Shown: in pieces, positions 16,097 to 24,755 of the stretch
How the letters are laid out: each line of letters begins with the position of its first letter
How positions within the stretch are numbered: the stretch's first letter is position 1
Source of the DNA: CAVZXS01 sp963779325
GTDB taxonomy: Bacteria > Bacteroidota > Bacteroidia > Chitinophagales > Chitinophagaceae
Assembly (NCBI GenBank): GCA_963779325.1
Contig: CAVZXS010000032.1
Span: forward strand, 75,721 to 139,720
Length of the DNA stretch: 64,000 bases
Reading direction: 5' to 3'
Program-made: the position numbers and the translations under genes
The notes under the pieces: model-generated
Seen by the model: the letters and a program-made list of their open reading frames with translations, nothing else
Told to the model about the DNA's origin: nothing
Database searches by the model: none

Positions 16097-17509
16097 ATGT
16101 CAATCACAAAAGCGACTTCCAACATATCAGAGTCTGAGAACCCTCCTTCGGGGGGTGGGGGGGCTTCCTCTTCGAGTGATGGGGTTTCCGTTATTCAAGA
16201 CAACCTCGACTACACTCTCTTTTCCTGGAGCAAACAAAAAGGTATTGCACCCATTGCAGTGAAATATGCCAAAGGTGTTTATCTCTATGATTACGATGAT
16301 AAACGATATATCGATTTCAGCAGCGGGTTAATGAATGTAAATATCGGTCATGGTAACCAGCGGGTGACGGATGCGGTGGTAAGACAAATGCAGGAAGTAA
16401 GTTATGTAACACCGAGTTGTGTTACCAAAGTTCGCGGTGAGTTAGGTAAGAAACTGGCATCTGTTACACCAAAGGGTTTGAATAAAACGCTGTTTACAGT
16501 TTGCGGCGCTACTGCAATTGAAAATGCAATTAAGTTGGCAAGATTATATACAGGTCGTCATAAAATAATTACAAAGTATCGTGCTTTTCACGGAGCAAGT
16601 TATGGCGCCATGACAGCTGGTGGCGATCCGAGGAAATTACCCGCCGATAGTCAGCAGGCTCCCAACTTTGTACATGTAGAAGATCCGTTTTGTTATCGTT
16701 GCCCGTTTGGACAAACTTTCGGGAAATGTCAATACGAATGTGCGAGCCATGTAGAAAGAGTAATAGATTTTGAAGGACCTGAAAATGTAGCGGCTATTTT
16801 AATAGAGGGAGAAAGCGGCAGCAGCGGTTGTATAAAATATCCGCCCGACTATTTTAAAAAGATAAGAGCCATTTGCGATAAGCACGGTATTCTTTTAATT
16901 GTAGATGAAGTGATGAGCGGTTTTGGAAGAACAGGCAAATGGTTTGGTATAGATCATCACGGTGTGATTCCGGATATGATTGCTTCGGCAAAAGGATTGA
17001 CATCCGGTTATATTCCTTTCGGTGCGTTGATTGTAAGTGATAAAATTGCCGCGGCCTATGATGATAAACCATTAATGCTGGGACTAACTTACTCGGCACA
17101 TGCCGTAGGATGCGCCGCCGCATTGGAAGTATTAAAAATTTATGAAGATGAAAATATGATTGCCAATGCAGCGGCCATGGGAAAATATATTGAAGAACGT
17201 GTAGAGGAATTAAAAAAGAAACATCCTTCCATCGGCGATTTTAGAAATACAGGTTTGCTTGGCTGTATTGAATTGGTAAAAAACAGAACTACCAAAGAAC
17301 CGATGGCGCCTTTTAATGCGAAGCCCGATCAAATGGCGGTGATGAATAAAGTAGCCGCTAAAATAAAAGAATTGGGTATGTACACTTTTGTAAGGTGGAA
17401 TTATATTTTTATTGCGCCGCCGTTATGTATAACTAAAGAACAAATTGATGAGGGGCTTGCGATTATCAGTGAAGCAATAAAGATTGCGGATAATGAGGCG
17501 GCCCCCTAA
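16097..17509 (+). CDS. Class III aminotransferase (beta-alanine/omega-amino acid type)
   Basis: 470 residues, PLP-dependent. Hallmarks: the DEVMSGFGRTG segment near residue 270 with the PLP-binding aspartate, and the Schiff-base lysine K299 in SAKGLTSGYIPFGA. A four-cysteine stretch (FCYRCPFGQTFGKCQYEC, residues 198-215) occurs in some omega-aminotransferases. With the neighbouring permease, dihydropyrimidinase and mmsA, the likely substrate is beta-alanine or beta-aminoisobutyrate. Two oddities: residues ~14-27 (NPPSGGGGASSSSD) and the last residues with the stop codon (AAP) are encoded by G/C-rich palindromic repeats, so both ends of the protein were altered by insertions. Confidence 0.85.
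   Translation: MSITKATSNISESENPPSGGGGASSSSDGVSVIQDNLDYTLFSWSKQKGIAPIAVKYAKGVYLYDYDDKRYIDFSSGLMNVNIGHGNQRVTDAVVRQMQEVSYVTPSCVTKVRGELGKKLASVTPKGLNKTLFTVCGATAIENAIKLARLYTGRHKIITKYRAFHGASYGAMTAGGDPRKLPADSQQAPNFVHVEDPFCYRCPFGQTFGKCQYECASHVERVIDFEGPENVAAILIEGESGSSGCIKYPPDYFKKIRAICDKHGILLIVDEVMSGFGRTGKWFGIDHHGVIPDMIASAKGLTSGYIPFGALIVSDKIAAAYDDKPLMLGLTYSAHAVGCAAALEVLKIYEDENMIANAAAMGKYIEERVEELKKKHPSIGDFRNTGLLGCIELVKNRTTKEPMAPFNAKPDQMAVMNKVAAKIKELGMYTFVRWNYIFIAPPLCITKEQIDEGLAIISEAIKIADNEAAP
16138..16180. repeat. Palindromic repeat (R4) inside the aminotransferase gene
   Basis: GAACCCTCCTTCGGGGGGTG then GGGGGGCTTCCTCTTC. It lies in frame in codons ~14-28 and encodes a glycine/serine-rich segment absent from typical family members. 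It has the same CCTCC...GGGG palindrome with GGTGGGGGGGCTTC tail as R6 and R8. Confidence 0.7.
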
Positions 17510-17535
17510 ATCCCCCTGAGGGGGACTTTGAGAAG
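17502..17535. repeat. Palindromic repeat (R5) supplying the aminotransferase stop
   Basis: GCGGCCCCCTAAATCCCCCT then GAGGGGGACTTTGAG. The TAA of the aminotransferase gene lies within the repeat (AATCCCCCTGAGGGGGACTT core), so the present C-terminus is set by the insertion. Confidence 0.7.
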
Positions 17536-17619
17536 CAGTACTACTTTCAATTGACTGAATAATTATCGTTGAAATAATTTGTTGCAAAAATTATAAATAG
17601 AATACTCCCTGTTTTAAAT

Positions 17620-19134
17620 ATGAACCAAAACAGTATTGACAGTTCGCAAAGCTCCCTCCCTTCAGGGGAGGGTTGGGGTGGGGCTTCCTTGGTTAATGAA
17701 GACCTTGCACCCATCCCTCAATCAAAAAGAACATGGGGTACCTGGAACTATGCAGCATTATGGATCAGTATGAGTTTATGTATCCCGACTTATATGCTGG
17801 CAAGTTCGCTCATACAGGGCGGTATGAATTGGTGGCAGGCAATCCTCACCATATTTTTGGGTAATACCATTGTGTTAATACCCATGATACTAAACGGTCA
17901 TGCGGGAGCGAAATACGGAATACCTTTTCCTGTTTTTGCAAGAGCAAGTTTTGGAACAAAGGGTGCGAACATACCTGCTATGCTGCGTGCCATTGTTGCC
18001 TGCGGGTGGTTTGGTATACAAACTTGGATTGGCGGTGCGGCTATTTACAGTATGCTGCGGGCCTGGAATCCTGCATTACCCGAGATAGATTCCAAGTCTT
18101 TATTTCCGCAGGCAATTCCCATGCTTTGCTTTTTTGCTTTTTGGTTGTTAAATATGTTTATCGTTTACCTTGGTGTAGAAAGTATAAAAAAGTTATTGCT
18201 TTTTAAAGCTATCTTTCTGCCTGCAGCCGCATTGGCATTATTGTTTTGGGCCATCAGCGCTGCAAAAGGACTCGGGCCTATATTGGAGCAGCCTTCAAAA
18301 TTTGTCAACTCATCGCAGTTTTGGAATTATTTTTTCCCGGCATTAACGGGTATGGTTGGTTTTTGGGCCACGCTTTCATTAAACATTCCGGACTTTACAC
18401 GTTATGCAAAAAATCAGAAAGCGCAGATCAACGGACAAATAATCGGGCTGCCTCCAAGTATGACGTTGTTTGCTTTTATTGGTGTGGTCGTTACTTCGGC
18501 TACAGTTATCGTTTACGGAACCGGTATTTGGGACCCGGTTGTATTAGCAGGCAAGTTTGAAAATAAAATGATGGTGAGTTTTGCCATGATTGCGGTTGCT
18601 ATTTCTACTTTGGCTACCAATATCGCGGCCAATATTGTTAGCCCCGCCAATGATTTTTCAAATCTTTCTCCGAAGAAAATAAATTTTAAAACGGGGGGCT
18701 ATATCACGGGGATCATTGGTATTTTAATTTTTCCATGGAAATTAATCGCCGATCCGAACGGTTATATTTTTACCTGGCTCATTGCTTATTCAAGTTTGCT
18801 GGGCCCGGTGGGCGGTATTATGATTGCCGATTATTATTTTATACGCAGGCAACAATTAAATGTCGATCATTTGTACAGTCATACAGGGCAATATGGTTTT
18901 ACAAACGGATTTAATAAAGTAGCCATCATCGCATTGCTCTGCGGCATATTGCCCAACCTGCCGGGTTTTTTATTACAGGTAAAAATTATTTCTGCAACGG
19001 CATTTCCCGAGTGGATTTCGCAGTTGTATAATTATGCATGGTTTGTTGGTTTTTTTGTAAGTGGAATAGTGTACTTAATGGCCTCCCCAAACCCCTCCAA
19101 AGGAGGGGCTTTTAAAGCGTATAATAATTTTTAG
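17620..19134 (+). CDS. NCS1-family nucleobase/hydantoin permease
   Basis: 504 residues with about 12 hydrophobic segments. The N-terminal signature RTWGTWNYAALWISMSLCIP with a following TYMLASSLI is typical of nucleobase:cation symporter-1 proteins (cytosine, uracil, allantoin and hydantoin carriers). It precedes the dihydropyrimidinase by 20 bp and should be in the same transcript, so uracil, thymine, their dihydro forms or hydantoins are likely substrates. Two repeat-derived segments are present: residues 11-24 (SSLPSGEGWGGASL) near the cytoplasmic N-terminus and ASPNPSKGGAFKA at the C-terminus. Both lie in tails where an insertion would be tolerated. Confidence 0.88.
   Translation: MNQNSIDSSQSSLPSGEGWGGASLVNEDLAPIPQSKRTWGTWNYAALWISMSLCIPTYMLASSLIQGGMNWWQAILTIFLGNTIVLIPMILNGHAGAKYGIPFPVFARASFGTKGANIPAMLRAIVACGWFGIQTWIGGAAIYSMLRAWNPALPEIDSKSLFPQAIPMLCFFAFWLLNMFIVYLGVESIKKLLLFKAIFLPAAALALLFWAISAAKGLGPILEQPSKFVNSSQFWNYFFPALTGMVGFWATLSLNIPDFTRYAKNQKAQINGQIIGLPPSMTLFAFIGVVVTSATVIVYGTGIWDPVVLAGKFENKMMVSFAMIAVAISTLATNIAANIVSPANDFSNLSPKKINFKTGGYITGIIGILIFPWKLIADPNGYIFTWLIAYSSLLGPVGGIMIADYYFIRRQQLNVDHLYSHTGQYGFTNGFNKVAIIALLCGILPNLPGFLLQVKIISATAFPEWISQLYNYAWFVGFFVSGIVYLMASPNPSKGGAFKAYNNF
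17651..17690. repeat. Palindromic repeat (R6) inside the permease gene, N-terminal
   Basis: GCTCCCTCCCTTCAGGGGAG then GGTTGGGGTGGGGCTTCC. A CCTCCCTTCAGGGGAGG-type hairpin with the GGTTGGGGTGGGGCTT tail. It is in frame and encodes residues 11-24 of the permease. Confidence 0.75.
19080..19116. repeat. Palindromic repeat (R7) inside the permease gene, C-terminal
   Basis: GGCCTCCCCAAACCCCTCCA then AAGGAGGGGCTTTTAAAG. This copy is in the opposite orientation to R6 (CCCCAAACCCC precedes the CCTCC/GGAGG hairpin). It is in frame and encodes part of the permease tail. Confidence 0.75.
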
Positions 19135-19154
19135 AAATATTAAATTGATAAACT

Positions 19155-20606
19155 GTGAGTACTCAAAATTCAGAAAGTAAACAACCGGTAAAGAATGTTT
19201 CTAAATCCCCCCTTGGGGTGGTGGGGGGGCTTCTTATAAAAAACGGAAGAGTAATTACTGCAACAGATGATTATGTTGCTGATATTTTTATTGAAGATGA
19301 ATACATAAAAATCATTGGTAAAAACTTATCCGTCGCGGCAGATAAAATAATTGATGCCTCCGGCAAATTAGTTTTCCCGGGCGGTATTGATCCGCATGTG
19401 CATTTGGATATGCCCTTTATGGGAACCTATAGCAGCGATAATTATGAAACGGGTACCCGTGCCGCATTATACGGAGGTACTACAATGGTTATCGATTTTA
19501 TTTTACAAAAACAAGGTAACAGTTTACATGCCGCGTTGAAAGAATGGCAATCACGAGCAACGAATAATTGTGTAGGTGATTACAGTTTTCACATGGCGGT
19601 TACAGATTTTAATGAAAACACAAAAAGCGAGATAAAAGATTTTATTGAAAAAGAAGGCATCACTTCCTTTAAAACTTTTATGGCTTACAAAGGCGCCCTG
19701 ATGATTGATGACCGGCAGATGGTAGGGCTGATGCAGGAAGTAAAAAAATACGGCGGTTTAATAAATGTGCATGCTACTAACGGCGATATGATTGATTTTT
19801 TAATTGCAAAACACAGAGCCGAAGGCAAACTCTCTCCGCTTTTTCATTATCTCTCGCAACCGGAAATAACAGAAGCAGAAGCTACCGGCCGCTTTGCCGA
19901 TATGGCCGATTATACCGGCTGCCCCGGTTATATTGTACACCTAACTTGTGAAGGCGCATTGAATGCAATACGTGATGCAGCTAAAAGAAACCAGAAAGTA
20001 TTTGTGGAAACTTGTATACAATATTTAATATTAGACGCCTCTTTGTACGAAAAAAATTTTGACGGCGCTAAATGGGTAATGAGTCCGCCGTTGCGTGAGA
20101 AGAAAGACCAAGCGACTTTGTGGGCGGGCATCAACCAGGGATTGGTGCAGGTGGTGGCTACTGATCACTGTCCCTTTATGCTTGAACAAAAATTAATGGG
20201 CAAAGATGATTTTTCTAAAATACCCAACGGGCACCCGGCTATTGAAAACAGGATGGAATTATTATTCAGCGAAGGAGTAGCGAAAAATAAAATCAGTTTA
20301 AATAAATATGTAGAAGTGGCCTGTACCAACCCGGCAAAAATATTTGGTATGTTTCCCCGCAAAGGAACCATTGCCATTGGCAGCGATGCGGATATAGTAA
20401 TTTTTGATCCGGAAGAAAAACATACACTGTCTGCAAAAACACATCACATGAATGTAGACTACAGCGGCTATGAAGGTTGGGAACTAACAGGCAAAGTAAA
20501 AACAGTCTTATTGCGCGGTCAAATTGCTATTGATAATAATAAGTGTCTGCTCGAAAAAGGATACGGGCAGTTTATAAAACGTAGTAAGGTTTCTCAAACA
20601 ATTTAG
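19155..20606 (+). CDS. hydA: Dihydropyrimidinase / D-hydantoinase
   Basis: 483 residues from a GTG start. It hydrolyses the ring of dihydrouracil, dihydrothymine or hydantoins to the N-carbamoyl amino acid. The binuclear metal ligands are visible: H81 and H83 in DPHVHLD, the carbamylated lysine K179 in FKTFMAYKG, H206 in INVHATNGD, H262 in VHLTCEG, and the aspartate in VATDHCPF. Length is usual for the family. Residues 17-26 (KSPLGVVGGL) come from an in-frame palindromic repeat just before the first conserved strand. No beta-ureidopropionase or dihydropyrimidine dehydrogenase gene is present in the window, so the pathway is incomplete here. Confidence 0.93.
   Translation: MSTQNSESKQPVKNVSKSPLGVVGGLLIKNGRVITATDDYVADIFIEDEYIKIIGKNLSVAADKIIDASGKLVFPGGIDPHVHLDMPFMGTYSSDNYETGTRAALYGGTTMVIDFILQKQGNSLHAALKEWQSRATNNCVGDYSFHMAVTDFNENTKSEIKDFIEKEGITSFKTFMAYKGALMIDDRQMVGLMQEVKKYGGLINVHATNGDMIDFLIAKHRAEGKLSPLFHYLSQPEITEAEATGRFADMADYTGCPGYIVHLTCEGALNAIRDAAKRNQKVFVETCIQYLILDASLYEKNFDGAKWVMSPPLREKKDQATLWAGINQGLVQVVATDHCPFMLEQKLMGKDDFSKIPNGHPAIENRMELLFSEGVAKNKISLNKYVEVACTNPAKIFGMFPRKGTIAIGSDADIVIFDPEEKHTLSAKTHHMNVDYSGYEGWELTGKVKTVLLRGQIAIDNNKCLLEKGYGQFIKRSKVSQTI
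19204..19235. repeat. Palindromic repeat (R8) inside the dihydropyrimidinase gene
   Basis: AATCCCCCCTTGGGGTGGTG then GGGGGGCTTCTTA. A shortened copy of the family, in frame, encoding residues ~17-27 of the enzyme. Confidence 0.65.
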
Positions 20607-20619
20607 TTATTGGTAAAAA

Positions 20620-20686
20620 GAACCACGGAGCCACAACGGCACGGAGGTACACTGTGAAACTTTGTGCCTCGGTGTCTCCGTGGTTC
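20620..20686. repeat. 67-bp near-palindromic intergenic hairpin
   Basis: GAACCACGGAG (20620-20630) is the perfect reverse complement of CTCCGTGGTTC (20676-20686). The interior continues the pairing (GGCACGGAGGTACA against TTGTGCCTCGG). It lies 14 bp past the dihydropyrimidinase stop. It may act as a terminator but lacks a T-run; dispersed ACCACGGAG-type repeats are common in bacterial genomes. Confidence 0.65.
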
Positions 20687-20747
20687 AAATGAATTTAATA
20701 GCTTGCCTGCTACCCCGCAGATAAAAATATTTCTCTATCTTCATCAG

Positions 20748-22296
20748 ATGCTTATAAAAACTTTCGGCAGCGCAGTATACGGAGTGGAAGCGATCAGCAT
20801 TACCGTAGAAGTAAACTGGATGGCAACCAATACGGGTATCGTGTTGGTTGGCCTGCCCGATAATGCCGTGAAAGAAAGTTTGCAACGGGTAGAAAGCGCT
20901 ATGAAAGGATACGGATTTAGTTTGCCGCGTACCCGGATTGTAATAAATATGGCGCCGGCCGATATTAAAAAAAGCGGTACCGCATTTGATCTCACCATTG
21001 CCCTTGGTATACTGGCTGCTACAGAAAAAATGAAAAATATTGATGCCATTGATAAATATGTCATCATGGGCGAACTGAGTTTGGATGGTGATATTCGCCC
21101 CATAAAAGGTGCGTTGCCCATTGCCATACAGGCACGCAAAGAAAATTTTAAAGGATTGATTGTACCGAGAGCCAATGCAAAAGAAGCGGGCATGGTTAAT
21201 AACTTAAATGTATACGGTGTTGATAATTTAAGAGAAGTAATTGATTTTTTTGAAAACAATGAACAGGGGCTTGAACCCACCGTAGTAAATACAAGAGAAG
21301 AATTTGCACATGCACAATCCGATTTTGAAATTGATTTTTGCGATGTAAAAGGACAGGAAAATATTAAAACGTGCATTGGAGATTGCAGCCGCCGGCGGGC
21401 ATAATGCTATATTGATTGGTCCGCCGGGTGCGGGTAAAACCATGCTGGCAAAACGTTTGCCTACTATATTGCCGCCGCTCAGTTTGCATGAAGCATTGGA
21501 GACAACAAAGATTCATTCGGTGGCCGGTAAATTACCGGAGAATGCTACATTGGTTTCTAAACGTCCCTTTCGTTCGCCGCATCATACTATTAGTGATGTA
21601 GCATTGGTAGGCGGCGGCGGTAATCCGCAGCCCGGCGAAATTTCATTGGCGCACAACGGTGTTTTGTTTTTAGATGAATTGCCCGAATTTAAAAGAACGG
21701 TACTGGAAGTGATGCGCCAACCGATGGAAGAAAGAAAAGTGACGATCAGCCGCGCCAAAGTAGCGTTGGATTTTCCCGCATCATTTATGTTGATTGCTTC
21801 TATGAATCCCTGCCCCTGCGGTTTTTATAATCACCCCGAAAGAGAATGTACCTGTCCGCCCGGCGCCGTAGGAAAATATTTGAATAAAATTTCGGGCCCG
21901 TTGCTCGACAGAATTGATTTGCATGTAGAAGTAACGCCTGTTGCTTTCAGTGAGTTATCAAGTATTAAGCCAACCGAGTATTCAGCGGCCATTCGTGAAA
22001 GAGTAATTAAAGCAAGAGAAATTCAGGCGGAGCGGTATAAAAATAATCCGGGTGTGTATTGTAATGCGCAAATGAGCAGTAAGATGCTGAAAGAAATTTG
22101 CGTTATTGATCAGGCCAGCGCTAACTTACTGAAAGTAGCTATGGAAAAATTAAGTCTGTCGGCAAGGGCTTACGACCGGATATTGAAAGTTTCAAGAACC
22201 ATTGCTGATTTGGCGGCCTGCGAAAATATAAAAGCCGAACATTTGGCCGAAGCCATTCAATACAGGAGTTTGGACAGGGAAGGGTGGGCGGGGTGA
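20748..22296 (+). pseudogene. comM: YifB/ComM family Mg-chelatase-like AAA+ ATPase, one frameshift
   Basis: Start at the ATG at 20748 (MLIKTFGSAVYGVEAISITV), the normal N-terminus. The N-terminal Lon-like domain runs in one frame to about 21370. The ATPase part follows in another frame from about 21376, beginning ALEIAAAGGHN and the Walker A GPPGAGKTM, then FLDELPEF (Walker B) and NPCPCGF. The break is one extra A in a run of four (ATTAAAACG at about 21364-21372); removing it restores KRALEIAAAGG. The restored product is about 515 residues, the family norm. ComM is a helicase that extends branch migration in natural transformation. Conservation on both sides suggests a read error rather than decay. 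Confidence 0.9.
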
Positions 22297-22299
22297 TTT

Positions 22300-23235
22300 C
22301 TATTTCTTCAATCCCAGTTTTTGCAAAAGACCTTTCTTTTTGGTGTAATAGCATTTCAACTGCAGCATTTCAGGATGATTGTTTTTAAGCAATGCTGCAT
22401 GATAAAGGCTGAATAATTCTTTGAGTACTGAATTATCATTCATAGAAATACGATCTTGATGCCGTGATATTAAATCGGGCGATTGCATGGAGTACCCGCT
22501 GAAATGAAAAAATAAAAGTGGTTGACCATTTACTAAAAATCGATCCCCTGTTTTTGTAAGATTTCTTTCATGCAAATTCCAATAGGCAGCATTACACCCC
22601 GGGTGTTTTAGTATTCCTGTATTTTTAAAAAATAGCGGTACTAAATTCAACCAGCTTTGATCACTTGCAAGGCCGAGTGCACTGTCTTCATAACAATAGT
22701 CTACCAAAATTTCTTTCCACCAATTCAAGAATTTTTTTCCTGTATCATCATTGTTTACTGCAAAAAAACCTGCGTTGTAAATTCCTGTTTTTAAAATTGC
22801 TGTTTCATGGGGCCGTTTTCCGTCATTCGGCAACGGCGACATAATATGCGGCGTTAGCAAAACTGAATACTGCGACAACTGTTCTTCAATAAATTCTAAT
22901 GAATAAGTGACCAAAATATCTGTATCGAGATAGATGATTTGCTTTGCAGAAAATTTATTCATAAAATATAAAGCAAACCACGGCTTCAATGCGCAACTCA
23001 GTTCCAGTAATGAATACCTGTTTTTCATTTCGTTAAAGGCCGGTACTTTAATTGTTTCGACTTCAGTTATTTCATGAGGCAAAAACGCGGCAGTTTCAAA
23101 TCTTCCGTTTATCTTGTCCACCAAACCTATGCACAGAGTATAGCCCGGGTTGGTTGCCGTTATTGAGTCTCCAAGCGATTTTGCCTGTGCTAAATAAGCG
23201 GCTGTGCATGTAGTAAAAATTATTTTATTACTCAT
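22300..23235 (-). CDS. Glycosyltransferase, GT8-like
   Basis: 311 residues from the ATG at 23235 (MSNKIIFTTCTAAYLAQAKS). The fold is GT-A: an N-terminal alternating region, then IIYLDTDILV near residue 100 with the DxD metal and nucleotide-sugar motif, then the TGIYNAGFFAVN and SDQSWLN segments seen in family 8-like transferases. No signal peptide, so it acts in the cytoplasm. It ends 3 bp from the comM stop (convergent) and starts 2 bp after the methyltransferase stop, so the two are co-transcribed. The sugar and acceptor cannot be told; context suggests surface polysaccharide or glycolipid synthesis. Confidence 0.8.
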   Translation of the reverse strand: MSNKIIFTTCTAAYLAQAKSLGDSITATNPGYTLCIGLVDKINGRFETAAFLPHEITEVETIKVPAFNEMKNRYSLLELSCALKPWFALYFMNKFSAKQIIYLDTDILVTYSLEFIEEQLSQYSVLLTPHIMSPLPNDGKRPHETAILKTGIYNAGFFAVNNDDTGKKFLNWWKEILVDYCYEDSALGLASDQSWLNLVPLFFKNTGILKHPGCNAAYWNLHERNLTKTGDRFLVNGQPLLFFHFSGYSMQSPDLISRHQDRISMNDNSVLKELFSLYHAALLKNNHPEMLQLKCYYTKKKGLLQKLGLKK

Positions 23236-23237
23236 TA

Positions 23238-23954
23238 TCAATTCTTTTGCGCCAGTACAATATTATTAAGATACCAATCTTTTCGTTTAGGTAAAAGCCA
23301 ATGCTTAAAAGTAAACCAACTATTCATAATAAAATAAATTACCGGGGCAATTGATGTGCGAAAGAATTTGCTTTTTCCAAGTATCGGTATGGCCGGAATG
23401 AAATGTTGGCTAACATATACCATTTTCATTTGGTAAAGCGACATTGTAAAATCGCCGCTTTTATCCAGTGAGAGAACCGAAAACCCGTTTTTTTCAAGCA
23501 AATATTTTAATGCAAACTGTGTGTAGCGGGCATAGTCTGCGGGTACTTCATGTTCATTCCAAACAAAAGGGCAGGTAATTAAAATTTTGCTTCCCTTCTT
23601 CATTACTCTTTTTATTTCGGGAATCATTTCTTCCAAATTAAACAAATGCTCAAATACTTCGCTTGTAAAAACAGAATCGAAGTACTCATCTGCAAATGGA
23701 ATTTTTTTCCCGTCGTAAAGCACTTCAATATTTTCGTCATTATGCGAATGCCCTTCTCCATCATAATCGAGACCGATATATTCCGTTGCATTAGCAAAAA
23801 GTGATTGATACGGTTTGCTGCCACAACCAAAATCCAGCAATTTACCGTCTAATTGCAGAGCGTACTCTTTCACCTTCTTTAATAAAGCGCCGCGGATAAA
23901 ATAAAACGGGTTGTTGAGTCCCGGTCTGAATGATTTTGGAATAACTGTAACCAT
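23238..23954 (-). CDS. SAM-dependent methyltransferase (class I)
   Basis: 238 residues from the ATG at 23954 (MVTVIPKSFRPGLNNPFYF); a TTG-initiated extension to 24005 is possible. The SAM-binding motif I is LLDFGCGSKPYQSLF, motif II-type acidic strand YIGLDYDGEGHS, and FDSVFTSEVFEHL is the typical motif IV region of Methyltransf_11-type enzymes. It is the first gene of a two-gene minus-strand unit with the GT8-like transferase and diverges from the TylF-type gene. The substrate is unknown. Confidence 0.8.
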   Translation of the reverse strand: MVTVIPKSFRPGLNNPFYFIRGALLKKVKEYALQLDGKLLDFGCGSKPYQSLFANATEYIGLDYDGEGHSHNDENIEVLYDGKKIPFADEYFDSVFTSEVFEHLFNLEEMIPEIKRVMKKGSKILITCPFVWNEHEVPADYARYTQFALKYLLEKNGFSVLSLDKSGDFTMSLYQMKMVYVSQHFIPAIPILGKSKFFRTSIAPVIYFIMNSWFTFKHWLLPKRKDWYLNNIVLAQKN

Positions 23955-24019
23955 ATTGTAAAAATTATACCTGTCGGTATGCTTATTGGGTTTATCTTGT
24001 TGCAAACATATTAAACTAC

Positions 24020-24745
24020 ATGGGTATCTTCAAATTCAATAAAAAGAACAAATTGGCGCTTTTGCCGGCAGATTTTGAATTAGTACATAAAAATATTTTT
24101 GAAAAAGTAGGCCCTTTTACGATGACTTCATCGGAAAGAGTGTATGGATTGGTTGAAGCGGTAAAATATATTGCTGATAATAAAATTGAAGGAGATATTG
24201 TTGAGTGCGGTGTTTGGAAAGGCGGCAGTATGCTGGCAATAGCAAAAGTTTTGACTATGCATAATGATATAAACCGACGATTGTTTATGTATGATACGTT
24301 TGAAGGAATGAGCGAACCGACGGCAGAAGATAAAAGCACAGCTGATGAAAGCGCTGCAAAAATGTTGAAAAAAGAAGATCGGGAAAAAAATTCAGGCGGG
24401 GTTTGGGCATATTCATCATTAGACGAAGTGAAAGCAACTATGCAGCTAAGCGAGTATAAAACTTCCTTGATACATTATATAAAAGGAAAAGTAGAAGATA
24501 CTATTCCTTCCACAATGCCTTTGAAAATAGCGCTGCTTCGGTTGGATACGGACTGGTATGAAAGCACCCGGCATGAACTTATTCATCTTTTTCCACTACT
24601 GGTTACGGGCGGCGTACTTATTATTGATGATTATGGTTTCTGGAAAGGCGCTCGTAAAGCCGTGGATGAATATTTTGCAGAAAATAAAATACAAATATTA
24701 CTAAATAGGATGGATGAGACTGGACGAATGGCAATTAAGCAATAG
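24020..24745 (+). CDS. TylF/MycF-family O-methyltransferase
   Basis: 241 residues. It carries the family's features: SSERVYGLVEAVKYIADN, the SAM site DIVECGVWKGGSMLAIAK (residues 60-77), LFMYDTFEGMSEPT, LRLDTDWYESTRHEL and GGVLIIDDYGFWKGA with the metal-binding aspartates. Members methylate sugar hydroxyls in macrolide and surface glycan pathways. It is divergent from the methyltransferase at 23954 and convergent with the glycosyltransferase at 24756, forming a small glycan-modifying group. Confidence 0.85.
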   Translation: MGIFKFNKKNKLALLPADFELVHKNIFEKVGPFTMTSSERVYGLVEAVKYIADNKIEGDIVECGVWKGGSMLAIAKVLTMHNDINRRLFMYDTFEGMSEPTAEDKSTADESAAKMLKKEDREKNSGGVWAYSSLDEVKATMQLSEYKTSLIHYIKGKVEDTIPSTMPLKIALLRLDTDWYESTRHELIHLFPLLVTGGVLIIDDYGFWKGARKAVDEYFAENKIQILLNRMDETGRMAIKQ

Positions 24746-24755
24746 CTGATATTGT

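Noticed and set aside
20748..22296. Programmed frameshifting in comM
   Set aside because: The break is one extra A in a four-base run with no slippery heptamer, and many unrelated genes here show the same kind of indel; a read error is simpler.
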